Assembly (NCBI GenBank): GCA_007135385.1
Contig: SLIY01000270.1
Coordinates: forward strand, 1-6,836
From: Leptolyngbyaceae cyanobacterium CSSed165cm_216
Lineage (GTDB): Bacteria > Cyanobacteriota > Cyanobacteriia > Phormidesmidales > Phormidesmidaceae
DNA length: 6,836 nt
Direction of reading: 5' to 3'
The notes under the pieces are model-generated. The model had not been told where the DNA came from. It saw only the letters and a program-made list of their open reading frames with translations, and did not search any database. Made by a program: the position numbers and the translations under genes. Positions 5,756-6,836 of this stretch are shown here, piece after piece (the first letter of the stretch is position 1; the number at the start of each line of letters is the position of its first letter).

Positions 5756-6628
5756 ATGGAATCGAGCCTGCTGACGGCGGTGGTGTTACCGCTGGCCCTG
5801 TTTTTGGTGATGTTGGGAATGGGGTTGGGGCTCAAGCTCGATGATTTTACCCGGGTTTTGGTCTATCCCCGAGCGGTGATGGTGGGCTTGGCGGCTCAGT
5901 TAGTGCTGCTGCCTTTGGTGGGGTTTGGGCTGGCGTCGCTATTGCCCCTGAGCCCAGAGTTAGCGGTGGGTCTCTTGATTATTGCCGCTTGCCCAGGGGG
6001 GCCTACGTCTAACCTAGTCACTTACTTGGCCCGGGGCCATGTAGCCCTGTCGATTACGCTGACCGCTATTAGCAGTCTGATTACTGTATTTACCATTCCC
6101 TTGGTGGTTAACCTGGCCATGGGCCGGTTCATGGGGGAGACCATGGCTTTACGGTTACCTTTTGGGGCTACGGTCCTGCAAATTGCGGTGATCACGATGC
6201 TGCCGGTGGGGGTAGGAATGGGGTTGCATCACTACTATCCGGTGTTAGCGGTCCGACTTGAACGGCGGGTGAAGTGGGTGGCCCTGGGTTTTCTAGGCTT
6301 GATTATTGCGGGCCTGCTGGTACAGGAACGGGCCAATGTGTTGACCTTTTTTGCCCAGGTGGGCTGGGCCACCCTGAGTCTAAACGTGATTACCATGGCC
6401 TGCGGCTATTGGATCGCTATCCTAGCCCGTCTCGATCGCCCCAGTACCACCGCCATCACCGTGGAAGTGGGACTGCAAAACGGCACCCTGGCGATCGCTG
6501 TCGCCAGTGCCCCTACCCTGCTGAATCAGCCCAGCCTAGCGATTCCCGCCGCCATCTACAGCCTACTGATGTTTGCCACCGGGGGCATCTTTGCCACCTG
6601 GGCTGGGCGGCGGGCGTTGCGGGTGTAG
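5756..6628 (+). CDS. BASS-family (bile acid:sodium symporter) transporter
   Basis: Inner-membrane secondary transporter of 290 residues, made almost entirely of hydrophobic segments (about ten helices), the usual size for bacterial BASS proteins. The signature ACPGGPTSNLVTYLARG (78-94) and EVGLQNGTLAI (237-247) match the two crossover regions. Compared with the Neisseria ASBT homologue, the sodium ligands appear kept: S85 and N86 (S114/N115), S99 and T103 (S128/T132), E237 (E260) and Q241 (Q264). Sodium coupling is therefore likely. The substrate cannot be read from sequence: bacterial BASS proteins carry organic acids such as 2-oxo acids or pantoate, and bile acids are implausible for a cyanobacterium. 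It is not SbtA, the unrelated bicarbonate transporter. The ATG at 5756 opens directly into the first helix. The last codons and the stop lie inside a palindrome shared with the convergent neighbour. Confidence 0.93.
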   Translation: MESSLLTAVVLPLALFLVMLGMGLGLKLDDFTRVLVYPRAVMVGLAAQLVLLPLVGFGLASLLPLSPELAVGLLIIAACPGGPTSNLVTYLARGHVALSITLTAISSLITVFTIPLVVNLAMGRFMGETMALRLPFGATVLQIAVITMLPVGVGMGLHHYYPVLAVRLERRVKWVALGFLGLIIAGLLVQERANVLTFFAQVGWATLSLNVITMACGYWIAILARLDRPSTTAITVEVGLQNGTLAIAVASAPTLLNQPSLAIPAAIYSLLMFATGGIFATWAGRRALRV

Positions 6629-6656
6629 TGGCGCGTTGCAATGCGCCACTACACCC
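6621..6656. terminator. Perfect palindrome holding the stop codons of two convergent genes
   Basis: GGGTGTAGTGGCGC (6621-6634) pairs perfectly with GCGCCACTACACCC (6643-6656) around the eight-base loop GTTGCAAT. Each arm reads GTG TAG in the frame of the gene that ends there: the BASS stop at 6626-6628 and the minus-strand stop at 6649-6651. By position it is a bidirectional terminator. T-tracts are lacking on both sides, so it may instead be a dispersed palindromic repeat that protects mRNA ends. Confidence 0.6.
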
Positions 6657-6836
6657 CCATTACCCCCACAGGGTCCACGAACTTTCCGGCATCTGGTCCT
6701 ACATTCACGGTCACTTCCTGGGGATCGGCCCAGAGAATGAGCTTGGGATCGTAAGCGCTGTTGAGGTACTTGTGCTGAGGCAGAATACGCAGGGACAATC
6801 CTTGCAAACCGCTGGCGGTGTAGGACACGGTGATGC
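6649..6836 (-). CDS. C-terminal fragment, probably alpha-glucan family phosphorylase
   Basis: An open frame enters from the right edge and ends at TAG 6649-6651, giving the last 61 residues of a protein whose start lies outside the window. It reads ITVSYTASGLQGLSLRILPQ, then HKYLNSAYDPKLILWADP and a tail ending DPVGVMGV. The LSLRILPQHKYLNSAYDPKLILWA stretch resembles the C-terminal end of bacterial alpha-glucan phosphorylases of the long (DUF3417-containing) type, which release glucose-1-phosphate from glycogen. There the protein ends with a beta-sandwich and a phrase of the type VLPxHxxLxxxxxPGLILWA. Codon use is like the neighbouring genes. That it is coding is well supported by the uninterrupted frame; the family name rests on a short, weakly conserved tail and is only probable. 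Confidence 0.6.
   Translation of the reverse strand, partial: ITVSYTASGLQGLSLRILPQHKYLNSAYDPKLILWADPQEVTVNVGPDAGKFVDPVGVMGV

Noticed and set aside
5526..5774. 82-residue plus-strand frame across the AH_C/BASS gap
   Set aside because: It is antisense to the AH_C start and overlaps the BASS start; the translation is not family-like.

Overview
The window looks like chromosomal DNA of a cyanobacterium, probably a non-heterocystous filamentous form of the Leptolyngbya/Nodosilinea type. Evidence: three perfect HIP1 octamers (GCGATCGC at 1736, 2248 and 6491) plus several near-HIP1 cores, a Ycf29/Rre1-type response regulator, a Uma2-family gene, a UPF0175 remnant, and GC-rich intergenic repeats of the kind common in these genomes. 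The genus is inference only.

Layout from left to right. Positions 1-120 hold the 3' half of a tRNA-Pro(CGG) gene (73-119): anticodon arm, variable loop, T arm, 3' acceptor strand and discriminator are perfect, but a normal D arm and 5' acceptor strand are missing. This is the expected trace of an integrative element that used the tRNA as its attachment site, with the element lying to the left. A degenerate or array-type tRNA is the alternative. Next, on the minus strand, is a frameshifted UPF0175 (antitoxin-like) pseudogene (142-356). A large minus-strand gene (555-3161) follows, encoding an 868-residue ClC anion channel/transporter fused to two CBS domains and two universal-stress-protein-like domains. 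Its external gating glutamate is replaced by glutamine.

Divergent from the ClC gene, across 291 bp, is a NarL/FixJ response regulator best matching Rre1/Ycf29 (3453-4097, plus). It converges on a Uma2-family nuclease-fold gene (4338-4988, minus); the 240 bp between them carry short degenerate repeats. A second repeat-bearing gap (4989-5245) precedes a stand-alone allophanate-hydrolase C-terminal-domain protein (5246-5635, minus). That gene is divergent from a BASS-family sodium-coupled transporter (5756-6628, plus). The BASS gene converges on the C-terminus of a gene that leaves the window on the minus strand (6649-6836), probably an alpha-glucan phosphorylase. Both genes place their stop codons inside one perfect 14-bp-stem palindrome.

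The genes are mostly single transcription units in alternating orientation and I see no multi-gene operon. The one pair with a plausible functional link is the divergent ClC-CBS-USP and Rre1 pair (anion/osmotic homeostasis and a stress regulator). I found no CRISPR array, defence cluster, intact insertion sequence or complete RNA gene. The points most worth a second look are the tRNA-derived junction at the left end, the Glu-to-Gln gate in the ClC protein, and the shared stop-codon palindrome at the right end.
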